A DNA stretch of 64,000 bases from Amycolatopsis azurea DSM 43854 (GTDB lineage: Bacteria > Actinomycetota > Actinomycetes > Mycobacteriales > Pseudonocardiaceae): contig NZ_MUXN01000002.1 in NCBI RefSeq assembly GCF_001995215.1, forward strand, positions 535,380 to 599,379, written 5' to 3'. Made by a program: the position numbers and the translations under genes. Below are positions 19,301 through 25,802 of this stretch, piece after piece. Under the pieces are notes generated by a model. The model did no database searches and was not told the DNA's origin. It saw only the letters and a program-made list of their open reading frames with translations. The first letter of the stretch is position 1; every line of letters starts with the position of its first letter.

Positions 19301-20739
19301 TGGCCGAGTACCCGGAATCCGCGCGCGAGCTCGCGCAGCAGCTGCTCGCGACCGGCGACGGTCAGGACATGGATCGGCGAGCAGCAGCGCGGAAACGCTC
19401 CCGCGACGTGGCCAACGAGGCACAACAGAAGCTGAGCGAGACGAAGACCGAACTCAACCAGGCATCGGAAGAGGTCAAGCAGCGCACTCCGCGTGATCGG
19501 CTGCGGCACGCCCCGCTCGACGACGAGCCCGCGACCGAGGCGGAGGCCCGGGAACGAGCGGCGGCGGAAGCCGAGCGGGCGACCGAAATGAGCAGCGAGG
19601 TGACCCGGCTCAACCGCGAGGCCGAGGACGCGGGCAAACTCGCGTCCGAAGCCGATACGGCTGCCCAGGTGTTCGCTCAGCAAGCCAAAAGGCTCGCCGG
19701 CGCCGCCACTCCGGTCGAGGTGCCCGAAGACGTCCCGGCCTATGCCGGGGACGAGCCGGAAGCCGAACTCGACTCGCTGCTCAGTAGGCTCAACATGGCC
19801 AACAAGGAGGCCGAGGAGACCGCCGGTCGTGTCACCAGGTCGGTCGCGGAGGTCCGAAGGATCGCTGCGGAAGCCCGGTTCGCCGAGGTGCCCGGCGCGA
19901 TCCGCGATCGCCTCACCGGGGACGACGCGGATGTGCTCGCGGACCGCGCCGAGGCCCGTGCGCAGGAAATGCGGGTGCGGTACCGGACGATCGACGGCCA
20001 GCTCGCCGAAATCGGGCGTGATCAGCGGCTCGTGGTCGGGGAGATCGCGGGCCTCGTGAAGGACGTGCTCGCGAACCTCGAGTCCGCGCATCGATACTCG
20101 AAACTACCCGGCACGCTGGGGCGGTGGGCGAACGAGCACTTCCTCCGGATCAGCTTCCTGCGTCCGACAGGGGACGAGGACCTGCACGCCCGGATCGACG
20201 CGGTCGTCGACCGGATCGTCGCGGACAAGAAGACGAAACCGGAGGGGCTCGCGGTCCTCAAGAAGTGCGTGCACGAAGCGGTCGCGCCGCGCGGGTTCAC
20301 GGTCAAGGTGCTCAAGCCCAACAGCGATCTTGCCGTCGAACCGGTCGACGTCACCCACCTCGGCAAGTTCTCCGGCGGTGAAAAGCTGACCGTGTGCGTC
20401 GCGCTCTACTGCACGCTCGCGCGGCTGCGGGCGGTCAACCGCGGACGCGGACGGGCCGCCATCGGCGGGACTCTCGTCCTCGACAATCCGCTCGGCACGG
20501 CCAGCCACGTTGCCCTGCTGCGCCTGCAGCGGGACGTCGCGGCGGCGCACGGTGTCCAGCTCGTGTACACGACCGGCGTGGAGGATCTCGGTGCGGTCGG
20601 CCAGTTCCCCAACGTTCTTCGCATGCGCAATGCGCCCGGCTCGCTTCGCAACCGGCGCTACGTGGTGTTAGACCAGCAAGCCACCGCAGATGACGACGGT
20701 ATCACCCGCGCCCGAGTCCTGCGCGAGGACGACTCGTGA
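16345..20739 (+). CDS. jetC: Wadjet JetC-like SMC ATPase (MukB/MksB-type), variant Walker B
   Basis: This 1464-aa SMC protein has the head split between the two ends and a long coiled coil in between. Walker A is RNGGGKSS (K48). The coiled-coil arms cover roughly residues 270-1230, with a hinge-like globular interruption near 590-720. The ABC signature is FSGGEK (S1343-E1346). The Walker B strand reads GGTLVLDNPLG: D1380 is followed by N1381, where SMC ATPases normally have the catalytic glutamate. In Wadjet, JetABC is a DNA-extruding condensin that recognises small circular DNA and presents it to JetD. Here ATP binding is predicted, while hydrolysis may be slow or use another residue. GTG overlaps the jetB stop, and its stop overlaps the jetD GTG. 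Confidence 0.88.
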   Translation: MTYQLSSFRLANVGDRAARFTDLTLDVSTAGERAPVDSILWLRNGGGKSSLLSLFFALLLPLRKDFMGKTVKRHIEDYVSSGDTSHTVAEWVAQPGSDASRPARLVTGAVYEWDERRKPADPDRDREKLKGWYYSFFAVPGVLDLLGLPLRDESGRTRTMAEFVNVLKEIAAANPQQFRFVITRQRGEWTDALTARNLDPAVFAYQKQMNHSEGGVAGLFEFATTDKFIDFLIDLTVDSTQPDLVANNLRKVVDVLARKPGLLVDREFCGELEGRLERLAERHMLAKAAAEAAAGARSSASQLAGAFRTAASSREGDREWLAEEADRLGNSARTLDRERSRVNDIASELYRVAANHRKKTAKAEWERATTTAGEANNKDLAWQAVVHLADRVEAHLHAEDVRQQIAQEDRETAPLREARDNAAVTLKARYAQLSGEEREAKTIADTAAGEAQADAKTEGAREQQNRKLASEAGVRAETARGRLIEIRDEVAVAVTLGDLPDDQVDPATVLAETKQNRREKEDLRGRVRKRREARPPVRGGLEKQSRKLATDRAAKSAERDRLDDDRRKLVARADALGTDVRLAELTQLAAGARLDLWTEAADLRAALTREASAAESAVVATRVDAAEDNRALDGLQADDFLPTTRDAERAAEVLVADEVPARPGWQILRDLVTESERASVLKNPGVAELAAGVVVADGDAENARRALASMPWHAVAHIAVSTVTQFERAVTATPPAHSVFPSEPALYDRDAAEHARADREERRRDQDRRIAELQEQAKSDRALLATLESLLEDCPAGHLDALEKAVEECDEAISGMSDADQVVRAQIEELDEQEAEDAATEIVLSDELNLLAQRIERLNTLAKRTAERPGIELAIVQLDKEIEVHTGIADEAASRVSELQEAERAARALASQHQANWKRYERDSTQVTLLDGDREAVVTGDGDPLSWLSSRFAELDSQWQSVASQSVLAERLTAHLERGKRADRALAEYPESARELAQQLLATGDGQDMDRRAAARKRSRDVANEAQQKLSETKTELNQASEEVKQRTPRDRLRHAPLDDEPATEAEARERAAAEAERATEMSSEVTRLNREAEDAGKLASEADTAAQVFAQQAKRLAGAATPVEVPEDVPAYAGDEPEAELDSLLSRLNMANKEAEETAGRVTRSVAEVRRIAAEARFAEVPGAIRDRLTGDDADVLADRAEARAQEMRVRYRTIDGQLAEIGRDQRLVVGEIAGLVKDVLANLESAHRYSKLPGTLGRWANEHFLRISFLRPTGDEDLHARIDAVVDRIVADKKTKPEGLAVLKKCVHEAVAPRGFTVKVLKPNSDLAVEPVDVTHLGKFSGGEKLTVCVALYCTLARLRAVNRGRGRAAIGGTLVLDNPLGTASHVALLRLQRDVAAAHGVQLVYTTGVEDLGAVGQFPNVLRMRNAPGSLRNRRYVVLDQQATADDDGITRARVLREDDS

Positions 20740-21785
20740 ACGCGTTGGCCGGGCGGCTCGCCGAGCACGTCGCGGCGTCACCGGTGCAGCGAGTGGAGTT
20801 GGTTGACCTCTACGCGGCTGCGGTCGCCTTCGACCGAAGTCTGGCTACGACGCCGAGCGCCCGAAGCGAAATCCGCGAGGCACTGGACGAGCTGGTGGCG
20901 GCCGGTCAGGTGGCGTTCCCCGTGTCGCGTCAGCATTTCGACACGCGGGAGGAGCCTCCGCTGCCGAAGTGGGTACGTCTCCCGCCCCGCCGGCGCCCTG
21001 GTCGTGCGCCGCGGGACGTTCGAGTTTGGCCGGCGGCCCTCGAGGCTGCGGGACGCATCGCCGCCCGCGACGACGAGATCGGGGTACTCGAGATCGCCGC
21101 AGTTTTCCTGCGCGACAAAGGTGCGTCGCGCCCGAGCGTGCCGGTTCGCGAACGTTCGCTGGAGCTATTCGGTGACGAGAAGCGGCTGGACCGCCTGAAG
21201 TCGACGCGCTTGTTCACCTCGGGCGCGTTGACGATGGACCTCTTGCGCTGCCACGAGGTGCCTATTCCCTTCGTCTCGCAGTGGGTGGCGGGGGCTCCGG
21301 ACCCGCGCGGTACCGCGCTGCTGATCGCTGAGAACCATCACACCTACACGTCGCTGCTCGAAGCCACGCGGTTCAGCGCTGCCGCCGGCGGCCCGGCTCG
21401 GTACGTCGGTTACGGGACGGGTAGCCAGTTTCCGTCGGCGGTCTTGTCCGTCCCGCTCCTGTCTCCGCCGCCGGATCGGATCGTCTATTTCGGCGACGTC
21501 GATCTCAACGGTTTGCAGATCCCGGCCACCGCGAGTCTTAACTCCCAGCGTGCGGGGCTTCCGGTGGTTGAGCCCGCGTACTCGCTCTACAACCTCCTGT
21601 TCGCGACGTCCTACCGACGTCCTACTGAGCCGGTGGCCGAGCACGTCGCCGCGCAGGTAGCGGGCTGGATGGGACCTTTGGCCGGGCAAGCCCAAAACGT
21701 GCTGACGGTCGGTACGCGGATCCCTCAGGAGGCCGTGGGGTACGAGCTGCTGATGGCTCGTCTTCCCGCGCTGGATGCCGCCTGA
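20736..21785 (+). CDS. jetD: Wadjet JetD-like Toprim nuclease (DUF3322/DUF2220)
   Basis: The 349-aa protein has an N-terminal winged-helix region (~1-130, DUF3322-like). It is followed by a Toprim domain (~185-310), the fold of topoisomerase VI A and JetD. The metal-binding residues are visible: E199 in LLIAENHHTY, and D254/D256 in YFGDVDLNGLQIP. In characterised Wadjet systems JetD cleaves the DNA trapped by JetABC, restricting plasmid transformation. The GTG start lies in the jetC stop codon, so all four jet genes are coupled. It is the last gene of the operon; a tRNA-like fragment and hairpins follow. Confidence 0.88.
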   Translation: MNALAGRLAEHVAASPVQRVELVDLYAAAVAFDRSLATTPSARSEIREALDELVAAGQVAFPVSRQHFDTREEPPLPKWVRLPPRRRPGRAPRDVRVWPAALEAAGRIAARDDEIGVLEIAAVFLRDKGASRPSVPVRERSLELFGDEKRLDRLKSTRLFTSGALTMDLLRCHEVPIPFVSQWVAGAPDPRGTALLIAENHHTYTSLLEATRFSAAAGGPARYVGYGTGSQFPSAVLSVPLLSPPPDRIVYFGDVDLNGLQIPATASLNSQRAGLPVVEPAYSLYNLLFATSYRRPTEPVAEHVAAQVAGWMGPLAGQAQNVLTVGTRIPQEAVGYELLMARLPALDAA

Positions 21786-21888
21786 GCGAAATTGGGCCTT
21801 GGCCAGGACCGCTGTCGTGAGCGATCGGGACCGGTGACTCTGCGCTACACTGAGCGCATGATCTCCCCAGACACGGAAGATATCCCAC

Positions 21889-21917
21889 GTATGGGGGTTC
21901 AAGTCCCCCTTTGAGCA
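21889..21917 (+). other. tRNA 3'-end-like fragment (candidate attachment site)
   Basis: A perfect T-arm is present: GGGGG (21893-21897), loop TTCAAGT, CCCCC (21905-21909). A 7-nt acceptor-like strand TTTGAGC and an A follow. No matching 5' acceptor (GCTCAAA), D-arm or anticodon arm lies upstream, so this is not a whole tRNA gene. Integrated elements often leave such 3' fragments as one of their att sites. It lies 104 nt after jetD, where an island boundary would be expected. No integrase is visible in the window. Confidence 0.45.
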
Positions 21918-22050
21918 CTCGCCAGGGGGAACGCCCCACATCAGCGCTATGCCTGCCACCCCTTGACGGGCCGCCCTTGGACATCATCCAGGCAGCTGGA
22001 GGCGTGTGGATAGTGAGCAACACGCCCCTCGGACACACGCGTTAACCCTA

Positions 22051-22112
22051 CGGGGCGAGCGGATGGTCAACCAGACCATCCGCTCTTCTGCGTTCTAGGG
22101 CTGCTCGCCCCG
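22051..22112 (+). terminator. Nested/alternative hairpins after the jet operon
   Basis: An 11-bp perfect stem (GAGCGGATGGT, 22057-22067, with 22075-22085) overlaps a second 10-bp perfect stem (CGGGGCGAGC, 22051-22060, with 22103-22112). The two share the GAGC segment, so they compete. No long T-run follows, as is usual for actinobacterial terminators. It probably ends transcription of the jet genes. The rest of 21786-22171 holds only the tRNA-like fragment at 21889. Confidence 0.55.
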
Positions 22113-22171
22113 CAGCTCCGAGACCGGAGCGGTAGGGGAATCAAACCCGGGCATCGGGCGCTTACACGGGC

Positions 22172-23194
22172 GTGAAGAAGATTGGTTTTCTCTCGTTCGG
22201 CCACTGGTCGGCGAGTGCGCACTCCGAGACCCGGTCCGCCGCCGACTTCCTGCTCCAGTCGATCGACCTGGCCGTCGCGGCCGAGGAGCTCGGAGTGGAC
22301 GGGGCGTACTTCCGTGTCCATCACTTCGCGCGCCAGGCGGGGAGTCCGTTCCCGTTGCTGTCGGCGATCGGGGCCCGGACCTCGAAGATCGAGATCGGCA
22401 CCGGCGTGATCGACATGCGCTACGAGAACCCGATGTACATGGCCGAGGACGCCGGCGCCGCCGATCTCATCTCCGGCGGCAGGCTCCAGCTCGGCGTCAG
22501 CCGGGGATCCCCGGAGCAGGTGATCGACGGCTGGCGGTACTTCGGCTACGGGCCCGCGGAGGGGCAGACGGCGGCCGACATGGCCCGGCAGCGCACGGAG
22601 GTCTTCCTCAAGCTGCTCGACGGGGAGGGTTTCGCGCAGCCGAATCCGCGTCCGATGTTCGCCAATCCGCCGGGGCTGCTCCGGCTCGAGCCGTACTCCG
22701 AGGGGTTGCGCGACCGGATTTGGTGGGGGTCCAGTTCGAACGCGACCGCGGTCTGGGCCGCGGAGCTGGGCATGAATCTGCAGAGTTCCACGCTCAAGGA
22801 CGACGAGACGGGGGAGCCGTTGCACGTTCAGCAGCGCAAGCAGATCGAGGTCTACCGCGCGGCATGGAAGGAGGCCGGTCACGAGCGTGAGCCGCGGGTG
22901 TCGGTCAGCCGCAGCATTTTCGCGTTGACCAGCGACCTTGACCGCGCCTACTTCGGCCGCGATCGTGACTCGCGGGACCAGGTCGGCATGATCGACGAGA
23001 CGACCAGGGCGATCTTCGGGCGTTCCTACGCCGCCGAGCCGGACGAGCTGGTGCGGGAGCTCAAGGCGGACGAGGCGATCCAGGCCGCGGACACCTTGTT
23101 GCTGACCATTCCGAACCAGCTCGGCGTCGAGTACAACGCGCACGTGCTGGAAAGCATTCTCACGCACGTGGCGCCGGAGCTCGGCTGGCGCTGA
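22172..23194 (+). CDS. LLM-class flavin-dependent oxidoreductase
   Basis: This 340-aa bacterial luciferase-like TIM-barrel protein belongs to the flavin (FMN or F420) family. Recognisable features are the N-terminal FLSFGHWS strand, EELGVDGAYFRVHHFARQAG (the Asp/His segment near the flavin), IEIGTGVIDMRYENPMYMAE, and ISGGRLQLGVSRGSPEQV, the classic phosphate-binding region. Substrate is not predictable. GTG at 22172 lacks a clear Shine-Dalgarno. It is the first gene after the defence island and probably stands alone: 76 nt separate it from the next gene, which has its own GGAGGG. Confidence 0.85.
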   Translation: MKKIGFLSFGHWSASAHSETRSAADFLLQSIDLAVAAEELGVDGAYFRVHHFARQAGSPFPLLSAIGARTSKIEIGTGVIDMRYENPMYMAEDAGAADLISGGRLQLGVSRGSPEQVIDGWRYFGYGPAEGQTAADMARQRTEVFLKLLDGEGFAQPNPRPMFANPPGLLRLEPYSEGLRDRIWWGSSSNATAVWAAELGMNLQSSTLKDDETGEPLHVQQRKQIEVYRAAWKEAGHEREPRVSVSRSIFALTSDLDRAYFGRDRDSRDQVGMIDETTRAIFGRSYAAEPDELVRELKADEAIQAADTLLLTIPNQLGVEYNAHVLESILTHVAPELGWR

Positions 23195-23270
23195 ATGCGC
23201 GATTCGGCCGATGGGCAGGGGAGTCCGGCGCGGTTAAGATCGACGCAATCCCCGGCTATCGGAGGGTCCC

Positions 23271-23939
23271 ATGAGGCTGCCCCGATTCCGCTGTCTTCTC
23301 GGCCTGGTCCTGGCCCTCTGCCTGGCCTTGCCACCGACCGCGCAAGGGCACGCTCCCGCCCCGCTCGGCGGCGGGAGCGTGCTTCAAAACAGTGCTTCGT
23401 CCCGGTGTACGGCCGGATTCGCCGCCGTCTCGGGTAATACCGGCTACCTGATCGCGAGTACCGCCTGTGGGCAGCCCGGCGACACCATCCGCAGTGCGGG
23501 TCGCGTCGTCGGGGTGGTCGTGGCGGCCCAGGTGCCACCGACCGGCGCGATCGTCATCCGGGTGACCAACACGACCGACTGGCGGCTGGTGGGATCCATT
23601 CCGCCCACGGACAGCCGGGTGACGATCACCGGCTCGGCCGAAGCCGCGGTCGGCGCGTCGGTGTGCAGGTACGGCTCGACCACCGGCTGGCGGTGCGGAA
23701 CCATCCAGGGGAAGAACCAGACGATCACCTTCCCCGGGGGAACGTTGACCGGGCTGACCAGGACGTCCGTCTGTGCCGAGCCCGGTGACAACGGCGGGCC
23801 GTTCGTCAGCGGAACGCAGGCGCAGGGAGTGCTGGTCGGCGGCAGCGGGAACTGTTCCAGCGGCGGCACCACGTACTTCGTCCCGGTGAACCGGGTCCTG
23901 TCGGCCTACGGGTTGACGATCCTCGCCGGGGCTAGCTGA
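23271..23939 (+). CDS. Secreted trypsin-fold pseudo-protease (S1E/streptogrisin-like, triad lost)
   Basis: The 222-aa protein has a signal peptide (hydrophobic 9-22, likely cleavage after AQG near residue 26). Its body resembles streptogrisin-type chymotrypsin-like proteases, including CRYGSTTGWRCGT and GNCSSGGTTYFVPVN near the end. Six cysteines match the family disulfides (C46/C66, C132/C142, C168/C195). By hand alignment the catalytic residues are all replaced: His by A65 (STAC for AGHC), Asp by G92, and Ser by N174 (GDNGG for GDSGG). The propeptide usual in this family is missing. It is probably a non-catalytic secreted binding protein or inhibitor. GGAGGG precedes the ATG. It overlaps the convergent next gene by 8 nt. 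Confidence 0.85.
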   Translation: MRLPRFRCLLGLVLALCLALPPTAQGHAPAPLGGGSVLQNSASSRCTAGFAAVSGNTGYLIASTACGQPGDTIRSAGRVVGVVVAAQVPPTGAIVIRVTNTTDWRLVGSIPPTDSRVTITGSAEAAVGASVCRYGSTTGWRCGTIQGKNQTITFPGGTLTGLTRTSVCAEPGDNGGPFVSGTQAQGVLVGGSGNCSSGGTTYFVPVNRVLSAYGLTILAGAS

Positions 23940-24270
23940 AGACCACCGAGCGCAGCAGAAGCCTGTCCGAGCCGCGGCCACCGTTGGGGCGGAGCGAAAA
24001 GTAGGCCTCACTCGAGCAGTCGTCGTCGGTGAACACCACCGCCGTCGAGTCGGTGTCGTTGCGTGGGCGGAACGCGTCGACGTCCCAGTCGGCGATTTCG
24101 GGGATTTCGATGCACTCGCCGCTGGGCGGATCCACCAGGACTCCCACCTGGATCTCTTCGTGCTCGTCGTAGTAGCGGTAGGTGAATTCGCCTTCGGCCG
24201 CCGACGCCGTCGCCGGAATCGTGAGGAACAGGGCGACAACACCTGTGACAGCAAGGAAAACGCGACGCAT
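23932..24270 (-). CDS. Small secreted protein, unknown function
   Basis: A 112-aa protein with a clear signal peptide (MRRVFLAVTGVVALF..., cleavage likely after ATASA near residue 23). The mature part is ~88 residues, acidic (YRYYDEHEEIQVG, DDDC) with two cysteines (in GECIEI and DDDCSS) that could pair. I do not recognise the family. ATG at 24270 has AAAGGA nine bases upstream; a longer ORF up to 24327 was rejected. It converges on the pseudo-protease gene and overlaps its end by 8 nt. Confidence 0.7.
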   Translation of the reverse strand: MRRVFLAVTGVVALFLTIPATASAAEGEFTYRYYDEHEEIQVGVLVDPPSGECIEIPEIADWDVDAFRPRNDTDSTAVVFTDDDCSSEAYFSLRPNGGRGSDRLLLRSVVFS

Positions 24271-24432
24271 GTGGAGACGTCCTTTCGGGAAGTCGGGATT
24301 CTTCGACGGTAGGACGAAGATCGACATCTCCGATAGGCCTCACGGGCACGTCCACCCGCCGGTGCCGGCGGCGGACCTGATCGTGGGTCGGGCGACCCCG
24401 ATCGGTGACCGATGCTCGAGGAACTCCAGGTT

Positions 24433-24438
24433 TACGAT
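24433..24438 (+). promoter_or_regulatory. -10 box TACGAT of a leaderless transcript
   Basis: TACGAT ends 7 nt before the ATG at 24446, so transcription would start at or next to the start codon. No Shine-Dalgarno is present. A -35 box is not obvious. Confidence 0.45.
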
Positions 24439-24445
24439 CAAGATC

Positions 24446-25285
24446 ATGCGATTCGCCATCAAGACTTCGCCCCAGGACACCGTCTGGTCCGACATGCTCG
24501 CCGTCTGGCAGGCCGCCGACGAGATCGAAATCTTCGAATCCGCCTGGACCTTCGACCACTTCTATCCCATTTTCTCCGATTCGACCGGTCCGTGCCTGGA
24601 AGGGTGGGTGACCCTCACCGCTCTCGCCCAGGCCACGAAACGGCTCCGGCTGGGCACGCTGGTCAGCGGGATCCACTACCGCCACCCCGCGCTGCTCGCG
24701 AACATGGCCGCGACGCTCGACATCGTGTCCGGCGGACGCCTGGAGATCGGGATCGGCGCCGGCTGGAACGAAGAGGAATCCGGCGCGTACGGCATGGAAC
24801 TCGGCACGATCAAGGAGCGCAGCGACCGGTTCGAGGAGGGCTGCGAGGTCCTCGTCGGGCTGCTGACCCAGGAGACCACCACGTTCCAGGGCGAGCACTA
24901 CCAGCTGGCCGACGCCCGCTGCGAACCGAAGGGCGTGCAGAAGCCGCACCCGCCGATCTGTATCGGCGGCAGCGGCGAGAAGCGGACCCTGCGCACGGCC
25001 GCGAAGTACGCCCAGCACTGGAATTTCGTCGGCGGCACGCCGGAGGAGTTCGCGCACAAGCGCGAGGTCCTGCATCGTCACTGCGCGGATATCGGCCGGG
25101 ATCCGAGCGAGATCACGCTGTCCTCGCACGTCCGTCTCGGCGCGGACGGCGACTACGCCAAGGTTGCCGCGGACGCCGAGGCCCTCGGCGAAGCGGGTCT
25201 CGACCTGGCGATCATCTACCTGCCGCCGCCGCACACCCCCGCCGTTCTGGAGCCTTTGGCGAAGGCGCTCGAACCGCTGCGCTGA
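24446..25285 (+). CDS. LLM-class F420-dependent oxidoreductase
   Basis: This 279-aa luciferase-like protein has the hallmarks of the actinobacterial F420-dependent subgroup: LGTLVSGIHYRHPALLANM, then IVSGGRLEIGIGAGW and PPICIGGSGEKRTL. Such enzymes use F420 for hydride transfer to varied substrates, and the substrate here is unknown. ATG at 24446 was chosen over a long upstream frame because homology starts there (MRFAIKTSPQDTVW) and a -10 box lies at the right distance for a leaderless message. A strong hairpin follows 9 nt after the stop. Confidence 0.87.
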   Translation: MRFAIKTSPQDTVWSDMLAVWQAADEIEIFESAWTFDHFYPIFSDSTGPCLEGWVTLTALAQATKRLRLGTLVSGIHYRHPALLANMAATLDIVSGGRLEIGIGAGWNEEESGAYGMELGTIKERSDRFEEGCEVLVGLLTQETTTFQGEHYQLADARCEPKGVQKPHPPICIGGSGEKRTLRTAAKYAQHWNFVGGTPEEFAHKREVLHRHCADIGRDPSEITLSSHVRLGADGDYAKVAADAEALGEAGLDLAIIYLPPPHTPAVLEPLAKALEPLR

Positions 25286-25294
25286 GCGAACAGG

Positions 25295-25334
25295 ACGGCC
25301 TGCACGTGGACCCTTCCGTCCGCGTGCAGGCCGT
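25295..25334. terminator. Strong bidirectional terminator hairpin
   Basis: Perfect 12-bp arms ACGGCCTGCACG (25295-25306) and CGTGCAGGCCGT (25323-25334) extend inward by about 4 bp with one G-T pair. It sits between the convergent F420-enzyme gene (+) and the 45-aa membrane protein gene (-), and can serve both. Confidence 0.75.
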
Positions 25335-25349
25335 TCGCGCGTCCAGGAC

Positions 25350-25487
25350 TCACTTCTTCAGCACGAGGCACGCCAGCGTCGCGGCGGCACAGGTGCTGAA
25401 TCCGACGAGCAATGCCCAGACTTCCAACGTCAGCACGACGTAGGCCACGGTGGTACCCGCCATGGCCAGTAGTACGACCCCTCGCAT
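25350..25487 (-). CDS. 45-aa hydrophobic membrane protein
   Basis: This short gene encodes 45 residues, almost entirely hydrophobic (MRGVVLLAMAGTTVAYVVL ... ACLVLKK). It can form two short transmembrane helices split at LEVW, with basic residues at both ends. Support is unusually complete for its size: GGGGAGG seven bases before the ATG, a promoter at 25523-25550, and a strong hairpin just after the stop. Function is unknown; small proteins like this may act as membrane regulators or stress peptides. Confidence 0.65.
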   Translation of the reverse strand: MRGVVLLAMAGTTVAYVVLTLEVWALLVGFSTCAAATLACLVLKK

Positions 25488-25522
25488 CCCTCGACCTCCC
25501 CGTCGAAGCGTTGCGATTAATC

Positions 25523-25550
25523 ACTTTACGGGACGCCGTCACTCTGGCAA
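25523..25550 (-). promoter_or_regulatory. Promoter of the 45-aa membrane protein gene
   Basis: On the minus strand a -35 TTGCCA (25545-25550) and a -10 TAAAGT (25523-25528) are 16 nt apart. Transcription would start near 25516, giving a ~29-nt leader with the Shine-Dalgarno. The rest of 25551-25718 is comparatively AT-rich, and I see no gene in it. Confidence 0.55.
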
Positions 25551-25718
25551 CAGGCAAGACTACCGAAAGTGTGCAAGTCGTCGAAAATGACTGTTCAGGA
25601 CGGTTGTCGCTGCGGAATCCGCAGGCGTGATCGACTTGGTCGACGACTGGAATAATCGGATTAGGTCCAGTTTTCAACTATGTGACTAAGTGGACCACGG
25701 GTGCGACGAGAAGCGCCA

Positions 25719-25748
25719 TTGCGTAACCGGCCGGTCTCGCTATACGGT
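25719..25748 (+). promoter_or_regulatory. Promoter of the GMC oxidoreductase gene
   Basis: -35 TTGCGT (25719-25724) and -10 TACGGT (25743-25748) are spaced 18 nt apart. The predicted start near 25755 lies inside the palindrome that follows. Confidence 0.45.
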
Positions 25749-25751
25749 GGC

Positions 25752-25775
25752 AGAACTAGAACAGGTTATAGTTCT
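25752..25775. promoter_or_regulatory. KstR-type operator palindrome
   Basis: Two 11-nt arms (AGAACTAGAAC and GTTATAGTTCT) flank AG, with 10 of 11 positions symmetric. The core TAGAACAGGTTATA (25757-25770) fits the TnnAACnnGTTnnA consensus known for KstR, a TetR-family repressor of sterol catabolism. It covers the expected transcription start, as a repressor site would. Which regulator binds is not shown by the sequence. Confidence 0.55.
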
Positions 25776-25802
25776 GGACGGTGGGCGGACCGAGGAGCGG
25801 AA

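Noticed and set aside
14064-21785. Assignment as Zorya, Druantia or Lamassu
   Set aside because: No ZorA/ZorB motor genes, no DruE-type helicase, and the SMC gene has kleisin, KITE and Toprim partners as in Wadjet.
21165-21959. Minus-strand frame containing CSKGDLNPH
   Set aside because: The peptide is the well-known artefact of translating a tRNA T-arm backwards; it supports the tRNA fragment, not a gene.
22115-22165. Minus-strand sequence resembling a tRNA or tmRNA 3' end
   Set aside because: The T-arm pairing is poor (two mismatches) and the rest of a tRNA would run into the oxidoreductase gene.
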